64,000 nucleotides of DNA from Brachionus sp. 'Tiscar' (lineage: Eukaryota; Rotifera; Eurotatoria; Ploima; Brachionidae): contig VANL01000045.1 in NCBI GenBank assembly GCA_006352455.1, positions 28,771-92,770 of the forward strand, given 5' to 3'. Of this stretch, positions 11,164-23,959 are shown piece after piece (the stretch's first letter is position 1; the number at the start of each line of letters is the position of its first letter). The position numbers and the translations under genes are program-made. The notes under the pieces are model-generated. The model was not told the origin of the DNA. It was given only the letters and a program-made list of their open reading frames with translations, and did no database searches.

Positions 11164-12995
11164 TTAACGAAAAACCCTTTACAAATTAAACATATTCTAA
11201 ATATTTATAAGTTTTGTTTCTTGAAATATTCTTTATTTTAATCATTCAAACATCTCTATTCAATTTGCTTAAATTTTATAATAATTTTTATAGAATAAGT
11301 TACTAAATTTAGATATGAAACTAGATCGATTTTAGGCTTTTAATTTTTAAATTAGACTTTTTTGCTAAATAATTAAATTATAGTAAGAATAAAATGAATG
11401 GATTTATAAAATTGAAAATAGAGTAACATAGACTAAGGCGTTTTTTTATTTTTATTTTAAAAAAATTGAAATTGCAACCCAATTTGTTTAAAAAATTAAA
11501 CTCACAAGGCTTAAACATACACATATTCACAATAAAATAATTCAATATTTATTTTTCCTTTGAAATAAATGGAAAAAAAGCCTAAATAATTTTTACATTC
11601 ATATTTATCTAAAATTTGGTTACCGTGGTAACAAAATTCAAAAAATCATAAACTAGAAAGAAAGATCAAAAGAATGAAGAAAAATTAAATATGTGATTAT
11701 TATATGTATATATAATATGTTGCTTTAAAAATTTCGTAAATAATCCAACACTGGTCTAGATTCAGGTCTTGGTTTATATAATTTAAGTCTTGATAGCTTT
11801 TAAAAATTTTTCTAATTCTGCATATAAACTAATTCTGTGTTTATTTAGTTTTTTTTTGTTGTTTTCGATTTAAACACATTAGAATTAATTTTTCAAGTAA
11901 GAGTAAAATTGAAGAAAAATTTTAGTATTCAAGATTCGAAAATCTGCTCACTTTAAAAAATAATTTAGAAATTTTTCAATTCAATGTTTTAATGTTTCTA
12001 TTTATTTACTTTAAAATGCTTTCTTAATATCTAATAACAAAGTTTTTCCATCACTAAAAAAAGTAATTTTTTAATTTGTTTGCATTTGATTCTTGCCGAA
12101 TAATTTTAAACAAATACAAACGGTTGTTGTTTTTGTTTTGTTGGTTGTTAGGATGAAATTTAAATCGGAAACGAGTGCAACACCGAGCAAATTATTACCT
12201 TTGCTTTAAAAAAAAAGAAAAGGGTCCGTGTCTTTTTGACGCAACGAGCCTTCGTATTTATTATCAATATTATTCTCGCTAATTAATTATTTGGAAATAC
12301 GAGTTTTATTTTTTCTATATTTTGATTTTTTTTTAGAAAAAAAATTGGCAATTTATTTAGAGAGTTGCGATGCAACCGATTTTCTAAGTTTTTTCATGGA
12401 ATTTTCGGATTCTGCTTAATTTTCATCAACATAATTTTTTTCTAACTATTTTTTTTTCTCTTTTTTAATTTCAAAATTTTATAAAAAGAGGAGAATAAAA
12501 AATCGATATTTAGCACGACAAATTCTAACTCCTCCAGGTCAAATTCTATTGTGAGACACTTGAGAAGTCTGTAATTTACATTGAATAAAATTTGGCTTTA
12601 CTATAAGACTTTTGTCTTAAAAAAAATCTTAAATTTATTTTAATTTTGTTTTCGAAATGCGAAATAGAACTTAATTAATTTAATACAGTCTCAAAAGAAA
12701 TGTGTTTACTCTTAGGAAATTCTAATCAATATGACAAAACAAAAAAACTAGAAAATTTTTTTCCAATTTTTGAAAATAATTTTAATTTAGATTTAAAAGT
12801 GTTCGAGGGTCATTTTGAGGGTTGTAACTTATGAAAAAACTAAGACATTTGTTTGGTAGAAATAATTTTAAATTAAATTTTATTTTTCGTAAGTAAATTT
12901 TATTCATTGATTAAAATTTAAAACTAAAGAAAATTTTTATTTATTTTTTTTTTTCATTCAAGCAGTGGTTAAAGAGAAAATAGATTTAATTTAAA
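11164..12995. other. Intergenic, likely 5' region of the FAM149-like gene
   Basis: Mostly AT-rich. Positions 12118-12260 are GC-richer and include a TTGTTGTTTTTG tract and GACGCAACGAGCC. This could be promoter or untranslated exon of the gene starting at 12996, but no element is demonstrable. Confidence 0.45.
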
Positions 12996-15883
12996 ATGAC
13001 CGAAATACAACTGCCGCTGCATCAAAGCCCTCAAAAAGGAATGAATGGAAAATTTTTGCCCAAAAACACACTCGAAATGTAAAATTAAATAAAAAATTTT
13101 AAGCAATTTAAATTCGAGATTTTGTTTTATTAATTTTGTTTTAAAGAAGAGGTGGCGGAGTTGGAAACACAAGTTTAACAACCGGAGAATTAGGAAAGCC
13201 TAATTCTACAAAAAAATCCTTAAAACTACTAGAAAAAAGTCCGTCAAATCTAACCAATATTCAAGTCTATCCGATAAAGCTGAGCTCTAACGCGGAAAAA
13301 TTAGATTCATTCGGCACGATTTTGTCCGTGAATTTCATTGACGTAAAATCAAGCACAGCACGAGAACCGTCAAATAGCTCAATGGCCCAAGAAACCCATT
13401 TAAATGAGCCCAATTTAGATGCTCAATTGCAAATGATTAATAGCAATCAGAACGGAATAAACAATAACCCAAATTGGAATGATGAAAGTCACTCTGGCTG
13501 GACTAGCACGGGCGTAATGAGCGATCGATCGAGCGTTTATTCTATCGATGATGGGGATTTCGATCGCGAAGCCTCGCGCAAAGTCGGCAACCAGCTTAAA
13601 GCAATTGAATCCGTTCTTTACGAACAAAAGTCTACCGATAGTTTGTATTTAAATGAATGTAAAGAATGGTTGGAAAAGTTTCCGCATCTAAGAATACTTG
13701 GTAATCAAATTTGTACACAGCAAAAAGAAGAACACTTCGATTTAAATCGAAGCTATCGAAATTTGAATAAAAATCAAACATCTTTTAATATAAATAATGT
13801 TGCTATTGATGATACATCCTACATTAATGCTAAGAGAAAAGACAGTATTGATGGCATCCATGGGTAGATAAGACTTTTTATTTAAATGAAAAAATAATAA
13901 AAAATTCTCTTTTTATTTATTTTTAATTATTTTTTTCTCAAGACTTCAATTGAATGGACATAGTATGATCATCCGAAAGCTAGATGAGAAAGAATTGAAT
14001 GAAAATCGGGCTGATTTTGAATTTTTACAGGAAGAAATTTTTGACGAAGATGGCACTTATGAAGAACTGTTTGCCTATGATAATCAAGAAGAAGAATATC
14101 TGTTTGAACATAATAAGCGCTTGAATCTAAACAAAAGACGAAAACATGGATTGCCGCCAATTACGCCCAAAGCTTCCATGAAAGATTTGGTCACCAGCTT
14201 TCTTTTCGATCACATGTGGTCCGAGCTCATCGACTGGTCTATGAATTTAATAAAAGACTACGCAAAGTATGTGCATGATAAAGAGTTTTACTATGACGTA
14301 ACAAATCGTACACCAATACCTGGACAAAATTCATTGACGCCTCCCAAAATTGATCTAATAAACGAAAACGATAAGACAATAACAAACAACACCAACTATG
14401 GCAGACCTTCGATAGTTCAATTGAAGCTATTCGATACACCTGTAAATACAAGTTCACTTTCCACAATGAATAGTGATAAAATGTCCGAAAAGCAATCTTT
14501 CACGCCAGGTCTTTCCAGAGATAATAGCATATTGTATCAAAATAGGATTACAAGCAGCAACTATGATACATTGGTAATTGAAATAAAAAATTACAATCAA
14601 TAGAATAAATATTTATTTTTTTCTAATTAAGCTTGAGAGTAAATTTGGATATACTGATTCGGTTTCAACAGTAGGTGATCTAATGCCTTCCAATTTGAAT
14701 CTAAGAGAACTATTGAGAATAAAACAAATCAACAAAAATGGACCAACTACTGGCAAAAAGTGAGAATTTTAATTAAAAATTTTTTTTGCTATTTTAAATA
14801 TAATTTTTTTTTCTAATTGAAAATAAATAAATTTTCTGACTAAAAATTTGAATTGATTTTAGTTTGGCACCAATTATCAATGGCCGAGTTGGATCAGGTA
14901 CTAGAAGACCAGTACAAAACGTTTCCAAAAAGCGCTACTCTTCTGTTGATATATCCTCGAATCTGCTTGTTGACAATAAGAATAAAATGCCTGGTGCCAT
15001 TGTGAACAAATCTAGCATTGACGATAAAAACATCAACAATTCCCTTATTATCAATCCACTTGTACCAACCAGTTTAAATAGTATCCATGTGAATCGTTCA
15101 ACGAGCAATTCTATCCAGGCTTATCATCATAATAATACAGAGGCTCATAACAATAGCTATGAAACCGATTATACCGAATACAATTTTTCAAACTATAATG
15201 AAAACAATGAAAATAGCATAGATGAAATAAATGTTATACAAAATAACCAAACTAGTGTTAATTATAGCCGAAATTATTATCTAAATAGCCATGTAAAAAA
15301 AAATAGCGATAATCATCCTCAACTACCTCCAATTGGAAGTTCTCTCACAATGAAGGTAAATCAAAATATGTCAGATGAATTTGTTATCCTATATATATAT
15401 ATATACATATTTATTTAGCCATTGAGAATCAATAGTGCAAATAATTTTAAAACTACCAAAGAAAAAAATGAAAGACCATTGACAAGTACAGCAGCCAGGG
15501 TAGATTAGATAGAATCAAAACTTTTTTCTTAAGTAATTGTTTTCTAAAAGCACGAGCATTCTGTGTTGAATAAAAGATCAACTACTCCGTCAAGTGCCAA
15601 AGGCTTTAATTCTCTGTATCCAAACAATATGAGAAAAACAGGAACTAAACTAAATTTAGAAGAAAATAGCTATTACCAAAGTAATTAATAACGATTATTT
15701 ATATTTTTTTATATATGATTTTTAATTTTATTTTTTTCAGACAATTATCCGGTTAATTCACTGAACAATTTTTTAAGTACAAAAGCATTTGGAACGGTGA
15801 ATCCGAATGGTGGATCTAATTCTCAAAATAGAAGGAACTCTATAAAGGAAGGACAACATTCAAGGATTGCAAAAAATTCATAA
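12996..15883 (+). CDS. FAM149B: FAM149-family protein (DUF3719), ciliary candidate
   Basis: Eight exons: 12996-13078, 13147-13863, 13943-14573, 14632-14759, 14863-15355, 15419-15499, 15551-15680, 15741-15883. All introns are short GT-AG and phases agree, giving 801 aa. The diagnostic segment lies in exon 2: SGWTS, then DRSSVYSIDDGDFD, then a helical stretch, then CKEWLEKFPHLRILG. This matches the DUF3719 core of FAM149A/B, which reads with the same serine-tyrosine, acidic and FPHLR signature. A second FAM149-like motif, FLFDHMWSELIDWSMNLI, is in exon 3. The last 400 residues are Asn/Ser-rich and low complexity. Vertebrate FAM149B1 supports primary cilium assembly and signalling; a similar role is inferred. 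It shares strand with the axonemal ODAD4 gene 1.6 kb downstream. The start codon is the first ATG of an exon with a phase-2 donor. Confidence 0.85.
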
Positions 15884-16253
15884 ATGAAAAGATCAATCTT
15901 AAAAAAATAAAAACTTGTAAATAAAATACTAAACAATATAGATATAAAATGAAACATTTGATTTAATGTTTAAAGCTTTAAGTTTTTTTTTATTTTATTT
16001 TATTTTATTTTTTTTTTCAAGAAAAAAAAAAAAAGATCATTTAATAAAGCTAGATTGAATTTTTTAGAATTCTTTTTTCAATTTAACTTTAAATGGATTT
16101 AATAAAGGATCACATTATTTTTATTTAGAAATTATATCAATTAATTTTTTTTAAATATTCTGAGAACTAATTTTATTTTTTAATAATTAATAAAATTTTT
16201 AAAAAAATTTTCAGTTTTCAAGATTAAATTAGATATTAAAAATTTAAAATAAA
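15884..16253. other. Intergenic, 3' of FAM149-like gene
   Basis: Contains AATAAA-like signals just after the stop (15908-15930) and T-rich runs; no other feature. Confidence 0.55.
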
Positions 16254-16560
16254 GTAGTAGTAATAGTGGTTATTACTGGATCTTGGAGCTAGTCCAAGCA
16301 AACTCTAATGAACTATCTTCATATTGTCTTTTAGTTTGAACATTTGCATTAGATCTTCACGCATCCTTCTCGTTTTCAAACTTCAAATTCCAGTCTACAT
16401 AACCGTTGTGAATACTCCAAATCTGCAAGCTCAGGTTCTTCCTTCGCTGCACTCTTTCGATCGTGTTTATATCTTTTTCTAAGTATGGACACCATGAGCT
16501 GATGGCATATTCTAAATTAGGTCTGACAAGTGAATAGTATAGTAGCCTATATAGCGTAAC
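16254..16560 (-). mobile_element. Non-LTR retrotransposon 3' fragment (CR1/Jockey-like)
   Basis: One minus-strand frame reads LVRPNLEYAISSWCPYLEKD followed by an IERVQRR-like phrase. This is the classic thumb region downstream of the reverse-transcriptase catalytic core in CR1/Jockey-like elements (LVRPhLEYaspvWsPy...kDi..lErvQrR). The same phrase occurs at 59520. A trinucleotide AGT-rich tail marks the 3' end near 16254. The frame is broken by stops, so this is a dead fragment. Confidence 0.85.
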
Positions 16561-16853
16561 TATAAAAAAAATTTGATTATAAATTTCAGTATTGCAACAG
16601 GCAAAATGTTAGAGACAAGAGGCAAGAAAGCTAATTCTATTACAGATAGCCAAATGTTATCATTCATGTTAATTTATAATTCATATGTCTTTCCTATCAA
16701 AACTTGTTAAACTTGGGTGCAAAGTTTGAGAGCATAATCTGAAAGTATATTTTTTTATTTAAAAAATCAAGCAGATTAGCTAATGCTAATAAACATGGAT
16801 TTGTTAAAAAGTGTTATACATAAAAATTTAAATAAATTTTTTTTAATAATTAA

Positions 16854-17030
16854 TTAACACTCTAAATCCAGAGGGATTTTTTAGACCCCGTGTGTTAACT
16901 TTTCTTTTTAGTTTTTATTCCATGAAAATAAGCATATTTTGCAATAAAGATAAATTAATAAGATATTTTTTGATTTTAGTTATGAGATCAAAAATAATTT
17001 TAAAAAATGATTACATTTATTAAACCAAAT
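16854..17030 (+). mobile_element. TTAA-flanked MITE family 1, truncated copy
   Basis: Begins TTAA then CACTCTAAATCCAGAGGG and continues with GACCCC, CATGAAAATAAGCATATTTTG and a TTTTTTGATTTTA block. This matches the 62535-62765 copy for about 170 bases. The right terminal inverted repeat is missing, so the copy is truncated or rearranged. Confidence 0.72.
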
Positions 17031-17530
17031 CTTAAGAAATGTTTTACAGCCATTATTTGAGAAGGCATAAAAAAAAATCTAGCAAAATATTTATTCTTAA
17101 ATCTAAGCTTATTAACAGTATGAAATGAAATGATTTTATTGATAAAATAAAAAATTTTTGAAATTAAATAAATTTTTATTAAAAAATTTTAAAAGCATTT
17201 ACTTTTTATGAAAAAAAGAAAATAAATCAGATTATGAATAAATAAATACCTGTTAGCCAACCGTGCTTTCAAAGAATTTTTTTGTTGTTGAGAAAACAAG
17301 TTGAAATTTGCGCAAAATTTAAACCTAAAAATATTCAATATTTTATATGTTTCTCATTAAATATACTTAAATTCTCTTTCAAAGAGGTATTAAGAGTTGC
17401 TAGGCAACGCATAAAAATTGAAAATAGGACTAATGCTTTATTTATGAAAACTTATATACAAAAAATAATAAAAAATCTTCCTAATTTAATAAGGAATTCT
17501 CATTCAGGCTATAGATAATATTCATATAAA
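17031..17530. other. Intergenic, upstream of ODAD4 fusion
   Basis: AT-rich. A 78-codon open frame at 17282-17518 sits just ahead of the ODAD4 start and has no family match; it is more likely leader sequence than a gene. Confidence 0.5.
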
Positions 17531-20500
17531 ATGCCAGTTAGCAAAAGAAAACCAAAGGATGATGAACAAAGTGTTACATCAGATAATAAACAACCGATCA
17601 AAAATGTTCCTGCTTTAATGGGTGAGGGAGAAAAGTTCTTTCGCGATCAACTTTACGACAAAGCTATTCAGTGTTATAATGAAGTAAAATAAGCTTATAA
17701 CTGTTAATATTTAGGATAAAACATAATCTTTAGGCTTTGGAATTGAGCTCGGGAAACATAAATGCTCTTGTAGAGAGATCGGCTTGTTATTTAAAAATAG
17801 GAAAAAATGAATTAGCTCTTACAGATGCTGAAGAGTCATTAAAAGAAAATAAAGAATTTACCAAAGGCTTATATCAAAAAGCTGAAGCTCTTTATGCAAT
17901 TGGCGAGTTTGAATTAGCTTTAGTCTTCTATCATAGAGGTAAAAAATTGCGTGGTGACGTCCGTGAATTTCAACTTGGTATCAACAAGGCTCAAGAGGCT
18001 ATTGATAATTGTGTTGGAGGTTGGAAAAAAAAATTTTTTTTTTATTAAATTTATTTTTGTTTTTTCTTTAAAGATCCTACAGCTGTTAAATTGGAAATCA
18101 AAGGAGATTTGTCTTATTTTGACCGACCTGATGAGGTAAGATTTATTAAGTTAAGTGCTTAAGATCCCTAAAAGAATAAATTGTTTGAATTAATTTTTAA
18201 TTATTTGATAATTAAAAATAATAAAAGGATAAAAAGGTTAGTTTTAAAAAAATTTAATTTTCAAAATAGAAAAAAAAACTAACATTTTCGGCTTCTGGTT
18301 ATATGGTTAAATTTTTATTTTGCAAAATTTTTCTCATATAACCAATACTTAAACAAAAAAAAACAAAAAACAAAACAAAAAGCTTTAATAACTTTATTTT
18401 TAATTACTTAAAAAATAAATCTCAATTAAATATTAAAGTAAGTCCTTTGATATTAAATGTCTAATCGTTGAATGATCAATAATAATTTTAAATGATTAGA
18501 TTGTGAAATTAATTGTAACCTTAATAAATGAAGAAAAAAATTTTTTTTTAAATTTATTAGCTTTTTATTAGATTTATTGCATGCTTTTTTTTAATTAAAG
18601 ACCTGAACTTATATTTCTGTGCTATTTTTTTTAAGAAAAACAAAAAGAAAATGAATGTAGGATACCAAAAACCATTTTCTCAAAAACAACAAGTTGTACA
18701 GAAACGTGAAAAACGTCCCCTTAAGCAAGGAAAACAAAAAACAATCAAACAACTTCTTGGTGAACTTTATGCAGACAAAGTTTATTTGGAAAATTTGCTT
18801 CAAGATGACCGTAAGTTGTTAAAAAATCCAAATCAAAATTCTATATTTTGTGAGACCAGATGCAACCCGGGCCAATACAAAGTCAGGAGATGCCATATGG
18901 AACTTGGCAAATTCAGGTCTTGATTTCTTAGACAGCCGAACTGAATTTTGGAGGCAACAAAAACCAATTTATGCCAGAAAAAAATCGCGTCAAACAAATG
19001 CATCTTCCAAGACACCTCTCGCCTATGTCTTAAATCAATTAGAAATAATCGACAATCGTATATTGTTAAATTCTAAGCTTAGAATAAATAATTTATTTCA
19101 TTAATTTTTTTTAAAAGTTCAAAATAATGGTAAACATTCTGAGAGTTTGGACAAATCAAATAAATTGATGATCTATGTCAATAAGCTATCTGACACTCAA
19201 TTGACTGACAGAAAAGCCATTGTAAGCAATATTTATAGCAATATTGGCAATGCTTATTTAGAAATGGGAAAATATGAATTAGCTTTGAAAAATCATCAAA
19301 AAGACCTTGATATTTCAAATGAAATGTAAAATATTATTTAAGTTTTGTTTTTTTAAGTAAATTAATTTAATTTTAAGAGATAATAAGGAAGGCATATCAA
19401 GAGCGTATGAAAATTTAGGTCGAGTATACGCTCGAAATGGAAAGTTTAATAGTGCTATTGAAGTGTGGGAAAAAAAATTACCATTAGCCGAAAGCGACAT
19501 GGAAAAAGCTTGGCTTCATCATGAAATTGGGCGATGCCATCTTGAATTGGGTATATTTTAATTTTATGATATTTCAAATTATAAATATTTGTAATGAAAT
19601 GAATTAGGAAGCTTTAAAGTGGCCGAGGACTTTGGTCAAAAATCATTGGAATATTCGGAGAAAATATCAGATGATGTGTGGAAATTGAATGCTACAATTT
19701 TGATTGCTCAATCTCAAGCCAAAATAAACGATGAAGAAAATTTAACAAAAGCTATTGAAAACTTTGATAAAGCCTATGAAATGACTGAAAAACAAAGTAA
19801 AATGTTTTCTATAAATTTAAATTGAACTTTTTTAAAATTTGAAAAAAAAATATTTAAAATCAAATGAAATATCAATTAAATAGAGCTTTATTAAAAAAAA
19901 AAGTGAATTGTAAAAAATTTAAATGAGTAAATTCTTTTTTTTATTCCTATAAAAAATTAAAATAAATTTTCATCTATGGATCAGTTGAGTAGTGGAAGTA
20001 GCAGCAAAAATTGAAAATTTTTAGTGTCAAATTTTAATTGCTAATATAAAATGTTTTGATCGACTTTTAAAAATGATATTTGGTCAAAAATTTTACTCAG
20101 TCATTCTATTGAATGATAAATATTAGTCTTTGATTATGTGCACTGCATGATATACACATAGAACATCGACCATTTCAGGGTCGTAGTCTAAATGGTTCTC
20201 AAGCAACTACATTTATTAAAATTTCTAAAATTAAAGTCACTTTTCGAGCAAGTAATTTAAAATTTCAAAGAACTAGTTGAAAAAAATTAAGAAAATAAGT
20301 TTATTTCGATAATTATGGATTTTCTAAATTTAAAAAAAAAATCAACTTGAAAATTTTTTTTTAACATCATACATTTCCTATCAGTTTCAATGCATATACT
20401 GTGATTTGTCTAAAAATCATTTTTAGCCTTTTATGGATCTATTGATTTATAAATTTTTAATTAATTGATTAATAAAATTTTTTTATTTATTACAAATAAA

Positions 20501-21901
20501 TATATTTTTTTGTTAATAAGACGATTCTAAAGCAATGAAAGCAGTCAAAAAAGTCCAAGATGAATGTAAAGAGAAACTGAAAAAATTACAGATTGGATCA
20601 ACAGAGGATAAAAATGATGACTTGAAAGAGGAAAAAAATGAAGTAACCGAGAAAAACGACGAAAAAATAGAAAATAAACAAGATGATAAAGTCGATGATA
20701 ATGGCTTGAATGAGAATGGACAAAAGGAGGACAAACCAGAAGAAAGTGAGATACAGGAGGACAAAAATACGCCGAGAGTGGCAGAAAAAAAGGAAGGATT
20801 AGGAAAAAGCCAACAAAATGGAGATTCTACCAATCGAAGTAAAAATTCTTCATCTTCCAATGACGCATCCAAAAACAGTAAAGATTATTTAAAATTTTAT
20901 CAATTAAAAATAGCAAAATAATTTATTTAATTATAAGATACAATACTGTATAAAGTTGAAATTAGAACAGCAAATGATTTAAGTTCAGGAACTGACGCTA
21001 AAGTTTTTATGGACATGTATGGCGAAAATGGTGAATTAGTTGATATTGAACTGAAAGATCCCATTAATGATGAAAGTTTATTCGAACGTGATTCATTGAA
21101 TAAATTTGAGCTAAATTTAAAGAATATTGGAAAAGTAATATTTTAAATTTATATTCGTAAACTTAGTTTAAATTTTCATCTTTTAAAAGATCAAAAAGTT
21201 AGCTTTTATTACTAGTGGAACAGGAACAGGTGCTTCTTGGAAGTTAAACAGTGTAAAACTTTATGACAATGAACATTTATATTTGTAAGCATTTTAGAAA
21301 TTTTATTAAAAAAATTATTTTGAATAGATTTTAAATTTAAATTTATGTAGCTTTACTGTTAATCGATGGATTGATAATAAAACAGAAATCGAACCTGATA
21401 ATGAACCTGTTTCAAGATCAGAACTAAGTTTATAAACTCATCATGTTCAACTATTCTTTAGAATTAATTTAAATTTGTTTAGATGAGTTTAAAGTCACAG
21501 TGGTTACAAGTAATAGATTAGGCGCTGGAACAGATAGCAATGTTTTCATCAACATTTTTGGCGAGAAAAAAGAGACTGGCAAATTGGCCTTATTTAAACG
21601 AGAAGGTGGTGGAAAATTATTCGAAAAAGGATGCACAGATGTTTTTACTCTTGAATCAAAAAATATTGGTGAAGTAAAAAAAATAAATTTGTCACATGAT
21701 GGTACAGGCATTGGCGCTGGATGGCATATAGAGAAAGTTGAAGTTGCCTGTAATGGTGTTACTAAGAAGTAATTTTTTTTAAATCTCATAGAAATTTAAA
21801 TTTTGAACTTGTAAAGTTTTCCGGTTGACCGATGGTTGGATGAAGATGAAGCTGATGGTAAAACTGAAATCGATCTCGAGCCAGATGTCAAACCAAACTA
21901 A
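17531..21901 (+). CDS. ODAD4: ODAD4/TTC25 dynein-arm docking protein fused to two PLAT domains
   Basis: Fourteen exons: 17531-17683, 17734-18019, 18074-18135, 18636-18810, 18860-19057, 19118-19325, 19378-19550, 19608-19796, 20521-20877, 20938-21134, 21190-21284, 21351-21427, 21483-21768, 21817-21901; 846 aa, every junction phase-consistent. Residues 1 to about 420 follow animal TTC25/ODAD4 closely: N-terminal TPRs (ALVFYHRGKKLR, KAQEAIDNCVG), QLLGELYADK, FWRQQKPIYAR, then C-terminal TPRs (IGRCHLELG). ODAD4 is a subunit of the complex that docks outer dynein arms on ciliary doublets. An acidic Glu/Lys/Ser linker in exon 9 follows. A 60-nt GT-AG intron then keeps phase 1 into two PLAT/LH2 domains (YKVEIRTANDL, and FKVTVVTSNRLGAGTDSNVF with GAGWHIEKVEV, ending in RWLDEDEADGKTEIDL). 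No alternative start exists before the first PLAT exon. If the genes are actually separate, exon 9 runs to a stop at 20921. Confidence 0.82.
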
Positions 21902-22569
21902 CTTTATTTTATTTAAAATTTTTCAAATTTCTGAATTTCTTTAAAAAAAAATAATTATTTTTACAAATAAATTGTTTAAACAGTGAAAATTAAATTGGTA
22001 AATTTGCTATATCACTTTTGAATTTGAGTACACAAAATTACAAGATCTCGTGATAAGAAAGATGAATTAACTAATTGAGAACACGAAATATGTAGCGAAA
22101 TTCTCTTTGGTTTGCCTAATTTTTTTTTCAAGAAATAACTTTCAATAAAAGTGATATTTTTACTTCCAACGCAAATTAATTTTTCTAATAAAATTTTTGA
22201 AAAATAAAGGGAAACTATTTATAATATTCCTTTGTGTTGAATTTCTTTTACCTAACCTTATTTGATAATTATTTTTAATCAAAAATAGCAACCAAAATAT
22301 TAATATTTTATTTATTTATTCTATAATATATCTTAAAAATATTTATAATTTATTCCCTAAAAATCAAATACTTCATTAAAGTTTTTGCTAATACATAGAT
22401 CAAAATTTAGCACAATTGAAAGGCGATTTATTGTTTTTTAACTACAATTACCGAAACTTTAACAAGCCATAATATTTTTTTCCATAAAAATATTAAGTTA
22501 TACCACAAATTTAATTTAAAAAAAAACATGTTTTTAATATTATTTATTTCATTTTTTTATTTATTCACA
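21902..22569. other. Intergenic, no gene seen
   Basis: 3' flank of the ODAD4-PLAT gene. AATAAA-type hexamers occur at 21966 and 22204; otherwise featureless. Confidence 0.55.
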
Positions 22570-22860
22570 CAATAAAAGTATTTTATTTTTTTTCAATAGC
22601 GTGTGACAACTTTTACATTTCTTGAATTTGTCGGCATCAATATTATCAGTTGAGCTTGTAGTTGGAATATCTAAATAAATTCTTTTAGTTGGAGGTTGTG
22701 TTTCTTTAATTCATTTCTCTTCTTCATCAGATACCAGATCAGTAGATTGATGTTGTAAACTCTTTAAATTCTTTTTTGAAGCAGCTTTTTTTCGTTAGTC
22801 TTCTCTGGATAATTCTAGATTTTTATTCTCATCGCCACTTGGGTGAACAAACGATGTCTA
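22570..22860 (-). pseudogene. Decayed protein-coding exon, unknown family
   Basis: In one minus-strand frame, after a plausible TTTAG-like acceptor at 22862, the sequence reads as a hydrophilic protein with phrases SFVHPSGDENKNLELSRED, KKAASKKNLKSLQHQSTD, LVSDEEEK and FKKCKSCHTLLKKNK. Two in-frame stops (TAA and TGA) interrupt it. Composition and a Cys-x2-Cys-His motif look like real protein, possibly an N-terminal or linker part of a nuclear or transposon-encoded protein. I do not recognise the family. Confidence 0.45.
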
Positions 22861-23662
22861 TTTTTTAAAATTAGATTAATTGGTCGATTTAGATCAATAT
22901 TAAGTAAATTTAGATTTTTTGATGTTATGTGCGTTGGTGTAAACGAATGTGGCTTTATTTCAAATTTAAACCTCAATACATTCTTTGTAATACGGTACTT
23001 GTAAAGTATTTATATATGGTTAATAGTTAAGAACCTTAAGACCCTTAAGAAATAAAAAGGCAATGTGATAGAATGCCTTCAAAAGATAATTTTTTTATTT
23101 ATTAATAACTTTATTTTTATCATAAATTTAGATTAATTAAGTAATTCTATTTAAAAAAATGTAATTTTATATTCATCAAATAAAACTGGTGAAAATTTGG
23201 TAATTTTAGCTATTGTATTAGTTGTAAATAAGTTTTAAATTTTTAAATTTCATATTTTTGTATTTTCTATACAAAAGCACAGAATGGAATTACCACGTTT
23301 CATCGAAAACATTTTTATCGAAATTGTTTTTAGAATTTTTTTTATAGAAAACATTAACATAGAAATTGTATTAATGGAAAAATTTTCTCATATTTTCCAT
23401 AGAATTAACAAATTTGTTAATCATTTTACAAAATACGCTTTAAATACACATAAAAGCGATAAGAATATTTATTGAAAATATATCAGAAATTAGGATGAAG
23501 CTTTAATTATTATTTTTTAATTTTACTACTTCAGATTAAAATATATAATAAAAAATTATTTAATTATTTTTTTATATAAAATACAAAAAGTCTAGATGTT
23601 TTTTTTTAGGATAATGGTATCAGTTTTAGATAATCAATTATCTTAACTAATTAGTTTAATTA
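22861..23662. other. Intergenic, no gene seen
   Basis: AT-rich with a loosely repetitive ATCGAAA/ATAGAAA stretch at 23300-23400 that yields a meaningless 63-codon frame. Nothing else supportable. Confidence 0.5.
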
Positions 23663-23959
23663 TAGCCCGTAAAGCCGATAGGTTTGCGTGTTAGTCATCC
23701 AAGCAGACGGTCGAAGGTTCGATCCCCGCAAGGGGAGAGAAAATCTTATGAATGTCTCTGGAGTACGGGGCGCATGTTTTAAACCCCTTTCATTAAAAAA
23801 TGGGGGACCAGTTTCGACAGGGGATTTTGATAATTATGGCTTAGATGATCAACTCAATGCAGTCACCTCTGTGTCAGATCGGAGCCTTCGCTCAAAAAGG
23901 TACTTAGAAAGGAGATGAGCTCCCCCCTATGCTCCACAAGGCGCGAACAAGGTTAAATA
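23663..23959 (+). mobile_element. tRNA-derived SINE, longest copy
   Basis: The head begins GCCCGTAAAGCCGATAGG and contains a perfect RNA polymerase III B box, GGTTCGATCCCC, at 23716-23727, preceded by a plausible degenerate A box. The sequence is far GC-richer than its surroundings. The body (23781-23875: AAACCCCTTTCATT, then GGGGGACCAGTTTCGAC, then GGCTTAGATGATCAACTC and CTGTGTCA) recurs at 58509-58600 without the tRNA head. It cannot fold as a full tRNA with a correct acceptor stem, so it is a SINE, not a tRNA gene. The 76-codon frame inside it is incidental. Confidence 0.78.

Noticed and set aside
17282..17518. 78-codon frame just before the ODAD4 start
   Set aside because: Not in splice continuity with ODAD4 and without similarity; likely leader sequence.
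20513..20872. 119-codon Ser/Phe-rich minus-strand frame
   Set aside because: It is the antisense shadow of the acidic Glu/Lys-rich linker exon of the ODAD4 fusion.
23663..23735. Possible tRNA gene because of a perfect B box
   Set aside because: The acceptor and D stems do not pair properly and the unit continues into a repeated SINE body.
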